Program-made: the position numbers and the translations under genes
Notes under the pieces: generated by a model
The model's input: the letters and a program-made list of their open reading frames with translations, nothing else
Told to the model about the DNA's origin: nothing
The model's database searches: none
NCBI GenBank assembly: GCA_910585785.1
Contig: CAJUEV010000005.1
Location: 1-64,000, forward strand
Origin: an uncultured Christensenella sp.
Lineage (GTDB): Bacteria; Bacillota; Clostridia; Christensenellales; Borkfalkiaceae
DNA length: 64,000 nt
Direction: 5' to 3'
In this document: piece after piece, positions 60,727 to 64,000 of the stretch
Layout of the letters: every line of letters begins with the position of its first letter
Numbering within the stretch: position 1 is the first letter of the stretch

Positions 60727-62637
60727 TTGAACAGAGAAACACCCAACACAAACCGACCCACAAACGAGAAACCTCGCCGTTTCAATCACCCCAAACGCGC
60801 GGCGGAGGCTGCAAATTCTTCCGAAGAAAAGCGTGAACCCGCCCGCAACCGCGGCGATTTAAACGCAAAGGGCGGTAAAAAGCGCAAAAACAATTCTTCC
60901 GCAGCGCCCGCGCAGCAAACTCGCGCTCCCCGCGAAAGCAACCGTGAAAACAATCGCGAAAACAGCCGCGAAGGTAAGGGCAAACGCGGCGGCAAAGCGG
61001 TAAAAATAGTATTTTTGGGCGGAGTAGGCGAAATAGGCAAAAATATGACCGCCATAGAGTACGGCGACGATATTATAATAATAGACGCCGGCGCAATATT
61101 TCCCACGGACGAAACGCCCGGCTTCGATTTGGTTGTGCCGGACATAACCTATCTTGTCGAAAATGCAAAAAAGGTACGCGGACTTTTGCTTACCCACGGG
61201 CACGAGGACCATATAGGCAGCGTCCCCTACTTGCTTAAAGAACTTAAAGTGCCCGTAATAGGCACAAAACTTACGCTTGCTTTGGTTGACAACAAACTGC
61301 GCGAGCACCGCATAAACGACGTAAAAGAAATTACGGTAAGCCCGGGGCAAATCGCCCAGTTGGGGTGTTTTAAGGTGCGCTGCATAAACGTAAACCACTC
61401 TATCGCGGGCTCGCTTGCGTTTGCAATTCAAACCCCGCAGGGCGTAATTTTTCATAGCGGAGATTATAAAATAGACTTGACGCCCGTCGGCGGCGAGCCT
61501 ATCGACTTAAAGACCATTTCCGACGCGGGCTCGGCGGGCGTTTTGCTGTATATGGGCGAAAGCACCAATATCGAGCGCACGGGCTTCACTATGAGCGAAA
61601 CGGTGGTTGGCTCTACTCTGGACAAACTGTTTTCCGAAAATTACAGGCGCAGGATTATAATTGCAACGTTTGCTTCAAACGTTTACAGAATACAGCAAAT
61701 TATAGACCTTGCGGTAAAATACAAGCGTAAAGTCGCGCTTTCCGGTCGCAGTATGCTAAACGTTGTAGAAGCGGCTGAAAAGATTGGCGAAATTAAAATA
61801 CCCGAAAATTTGATAGTTGACGTTTCGCAAATCAAAAATATGCGAGACAGCGAAATTATAGTTGTTTCCACGGGCAGTCAGGGCGAGCCGATGAGCGCGC
61901 TTACGCGTATGGCAAACGGCGCTAACAACTTTGTAACCGTAGGCGCCAACGACACGGTAATAATTTCCGCAAAGCCCATACCGGGTAACGAAAAACTTGT
62001 ATACCGCGTTATAAACAACCTCTACAAACTCGGCGCGGAAGTCGTTTACGAAAGTCTTGAAAATATTCACGTTTCGGGACACGCCTGCCGTGAAGAACAC
62101 AAAATTATGCACCGACTTCTTCACCCCAAATTTTTTATTCCCGTGCACGGCGAATACCGTCACCTGAAACAACACGCGCAGCTTGCGGTTGAAATGGGAA
62201 TGGAAGAAGGGCGCATAATAATTCCCGATATAGGCGATTGTATTGAACTGACTTCAAAAAGCATAAAGCGCGGCGAAAGCGTCACGGCGGGCTCGCGCCT
62301 TATCGACGGCGAAGGAATAGAGGACGAAAAAGCCTCGGTTGTAATAGACGACAGGCGCCAGCTTTCGGAAGAAGGCTTGTTTATAGTTTCCGTAGCCGTT
62401 TCTGGCGGTGAAGTGGTTGGCGAACCCGCAATAAACACCCGCGGCTTCGTGTTCGATTTTCACCGCGATTACGATAAAGAGATACGCTCGGTAATCAATC
62501 ACGCGATAGCGGGTTACGACCTTTCAAACGGAAATTGCGACCAGCTTAAACGGGTTATAAAAAACTCGCTTCGCGCGTACCTGTGGAAAAAGACCAAACA
62601 GTCGCCTATGGTGGTGCCCGTGGTTGTGGAAATTTAA
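60727..62637 (+). CDS. rnj: Ribonuclease J
   Basis: 636 aa. A basic, low-complexity N-terminal extension of about 90 residues (Arg/Lys/Asn-rich, possibly RNA-binding) precedes the metallo-beta-lactamase core with THGHEDHIGSVPYL (HxHxDH). The beta-CASP domain has FASNVYRIQQII and STGSQGEPMSALTRMA, and HVSGHACREEH...FIPVHGEYRHL follows. It is a 5'-3' exo- and endoribonuclease of mRNA turnover. It starts at TTG 60727 with GGAG upstream; the next conventional start would cut the extension. The leader contains several hairpins. Confidence 0.95.
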   Translation: MNRETPNTNRPTNEKPRRFNHPKRAAEAANSSEEKREPARNRGDLNAKGGKKRKNNSSAAPAQQTRAPRESNRENNRENSREGKGKRGGKAVKIVFLGGVGEIGKNMTAIEYGDDIIIIDAGAIFPTDETPGFDLVVPDITYLVENAKKVRGLLLTHGHEDHIGSVPYLLKELKVPVIGTKLTLALVDNKLREHRINDVKEITVSPGQIAQLGCFKVRCINVNHSIAGSLAFAIQTPQGVIFHSGDYKIDLTPVGGEPIDLKTISDAGSAGVLLYMGESTNIERTGFTMSETVVGSTLDKLFSENYRRRIIIATFASNVYRIQQIIDLAVKYKRKVALSGRSMLNVVEAAEKIGEIKIPENLIVDVSQIKNMRDSEIIVVSTGSQGEPMSALTRMANGANNFVTVGANDTVIISAKPIPGNEKLVYRVINNLYKLGAEVVYESLENIHVSGHACREEHKIMHRLLHPKFFIPVHGEYRHLKQHAQLAVEMGMEEGRIIIPDIGDCIELTSKSIKRGESVTAGSRLIDGEGIEDEKASVVIDDRRQLSEEGLFIVSVAVSGGEVVGEPAINTRGFVFDFHRDYDKEIRSVINHAIAGYDLSNGNCDQLKRVIKNSLRAYLWKKTKQSPMVVPVVVEI

Positions 62638-62647
62638 CTTTAAAAAG

Positions 62648-63316
62648 ATGCAAAACTTTTCTTACGCGCACAAAAACACGCAGTTTGGCGAGCGTGAAAC
62701 CGCCACTTCGGCTTTCAACTCCCCTCGCATATCAACAAAAATTCAAAATATCCGAGAGGACGCTTTTTTGCGGGAAATTCCCGTTTCCGACGGTGAAACA
62801 CTATGCTTTTTGCAAACTTTTTTAAGCGCAGCAAAACCGGAAAATATTCTTGAACTCGGCACCGCGGTCGGCGTTTCGGGCGCGGTGATGCTTGACGTAT
62901 GCAAAAATGCGCGTTTGACCACGATAGAGCGCGACGAAAATTTTTATAATGAAGCGGCGGAAAATTTCAAAAATTTGGGCTTGTCGCCGCGCGTTACGCA
63001 AATTTTGGGCGACGCCGGCGAAGAAATAGAAAAGTTGCCCGCAAATTTTTACGATTTTATCTTTATGGATTGCGCTAAGGTGCAGTATGTAAAATATTTG
63101 CCCTGCCTTAAACGTCTTTTAAAAAAGGGCGCGGCGCTTGCCGCGGACGACGTGCTGTTGTACGGGTATGTAAGCGGCGAAGTGGAAGTCCCCAAAAAGC
63201 GCAAAATGCTTGTGGAGCACATAAAAGAATATGTTGCCGCCGCGACGCAGGATTGCGAACTTCAAACCACCGTGTTGAATATAGGCAACGGCGTGGCTTT
63301 AAGCGTAAAAATATAA
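62648..63316 (+). CDS. O-methyltransferase (class I SAM-dependent)
   Basis: 222 aa. The SAM-binding site is ILELGTAVGVSGAVMLD; the acidic TTIERDENFYNEA loop and FIFMDCAKVQYVKYL follow. These fit the caffeoyl-CoA O-methyltransferase-like family, widespread in Bacillota near U32 peptidases. ATG 62648 is 10 bp past the RNase J stop; SD is weak, and an overlapping TTG at 62624 is possible. Substrate unknown, perhaps tRNA or a small catechol-like molecule. Confidence 0.88.
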   Translation: MQNFSYAHKNTQFGERETATSAFNSPRISTKIQNIREDAFLREIPVSDGETLCFLQTFLSAAKPENILELGTAVGVSGAVMLDVCKNARLTTIERDENFYNEAAENFKNLGLSPRVTQILGDAGEEIEKLPANFYDFIFMDCAKVQYVKYLPCLKRLLKKGAALAADDVLLYGYVSGEVEVPKKRKMLVEHIKEYVAAATQDCELQTTVLNIGNGVALSVKI

Positions 63317-63337
63317 ATTATTTGACGGAAAAATAAA

Positions 63338-64000
63338 ATGGCGGTCGAACTTTTAGCCCCCGCGGGCAATTTTTCAAAACTTAAAACGGCTTTCAACTTC
63401 GGCGCGGACGCGGTTTACGTCGGCGGCAAAGATTTTTCTTTGCGGTCGTTTGCCGATAATTTCACGCGCGAAGAAATGGCGCAGGCGATAGCGTACGCCC
63501 ATAATCTGGGCAAAAAAGTTTACGTTACGGCAAATATTTTCGCAAAAAACGCGGATATGCCGCTTTTGGAGGACTATTTTAAGTTTCTTGAAGAAGTCAA
63601 GGCGGACGCGGCAATCGTTTCGGACGCGGGCGCGGTATACGCGGCAAAAAAAAGCGCGCCCAAACTTGAAATTCACATTTCCACGCAAGCCAATTTAACA
63701 AATAAATACGCCGTAAAATTCTGGCGTGAACAAGGCGCCGCCCGCGCGGTTCTTGCGCGCGAACTTTCTTTAAACGAAATTGAAGAAATTCATTCTTTCG
63801 TGCCCGAAATCGAGTTGGAAGCCTTTGTTCACGGCGCTATGTGCATATCCTATTCGGGCAGATGCCTTCTTTCAAACTATCTTGCGGGCAGAGAGTCAAA
63901 CAGGGGCGAATGCGTTCAGGCTTGCCGCTGGAACTATCAGATACGCAAAAACGACGGCGTTTCGGACAGCGGCTGGCTGGACATTGAGGAAGACGGCAAG
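63338..64000 (+). CDS. U32-family peptidase (partial, runs off the window)
   Basis: 221 codons are open to the window end. N-terminal VELLAPAGNFSKLKTAFNFGADAVYVGG is the family start. The signature ELEAFVHGAMCISYSGRC, followed by NRGECVQACRWNY, carries the conserved cysteines. U32 proteins such as RlhA/TrhP act in rRNA or tRNA hydroxylation. It lies 22 bp after the O-methyltransferase gene, probably in one operon, which suggests a shared RNA-modification role. The C-terminal half is outside the window. Confidence 0.93.
   Translation, partial: MAVELLAPAGNFSKLKTAFNFGADAVYVGGKDFSLRSFADNFTREEMAQAIAYAHNLGKKVYVTANIFAKNADMPLLEDYFKFLEEVKADAAIVSDAGAVYAAKKSAPKLEIHISTQANLTNKYAVKFWREQGAARAVLARELSLNEIEEIHSFVPEIELEAFVHGAMCISYSGRCLLSNYLAGRESNRGECVQACRWNYQIRKNDGVSDSGWLDIEEDGK

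Overview
The window looks like a chromosomal stretch of an anaerobic, low-to-moderate-GC member of the Clostridia (Bacillota). The signs are a spoIVA gene (endospore lineage), the tig-clpP-clpX-lon-ysxC order, RNase J, RqcH, a six-subunit Rnf complex, rubrerythrin, SD-type start sites and sigma-A-like promoters with 17-bp spacers. No rRNA, complete tRNA or CRISPR array was found. The species cannot be named from the sequence.

Positions 1-9.96 kb are accessory DNA. A 102-bp segment at 342-443 recurs in direct orientation at 9850-9954. It begins with a short core next to a tRNA-3'-end-like sequence and continues into the 3' end of a large serine recombinase gene. The simplest reading is that a 9.5-kb element integrated into the left att junction of an older, related element. 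The newer element carries its recombinase, a 154-bp fold-back sequence, a small resolvase whose only plausible start is ACG, a truncated lipoprotein gene, an IS3-family insertion sequence without a target duplication, a recombinase fragment, and two AT-rich cargo genes. The cargo genes encode an OLD-family ATPase/TOPRIM nuclease and a 649-aa protein with a PD-(D/E)XK-type motif. This pair is the best candidate for an undescribed (probably anti-phage) system. A membrane-anchored HNH protein follows.

From 11 to 24 kb lie rubrerythrin, a 930-aa protein with two DUF4062/TIR-like modules and TPR repeats, and small housekeeping genes: HAD phosphatase, flavin-reductase-like protein, LOG, LMW phosphatase and DegV. 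An HTH-membrane regulator, gltX and a fused ABC transporter follow.

From 25 to 34.4 kb is an extracytosolic flavoprotein/electron-transfer island: a secreted lipoprotein with an FMN-acceptor motif, ApbE (FMN transferase), a NusG-domain-II protein and, convergently, Gx-rnfCDGEAB. RnfG has three FMN-binding-like modules instead of one. The apbE and Gx-rnf promoters lie so close to the start codons that both transcripts look leaderless.

From 34.6 to 48.1 kb are an M18 aminopeptidase, an unknown anchored protein, two tandem membrane-tethered winged-helix-like proteins, rqcH, and the protein-quality-control run tig-clpP-clpX-lon-ysxC. From 48.2 to 64 kb are hydrolases, an ATP-grasp enzyme, an HTH/DUF6809 pair with a palindromic operator, spoIVA, a 1201-aa repeat protein, RNase J behind a 130-bp hairpin-rich leader, an O-methyltransferase, and a U32 peptidase cut by the window end.
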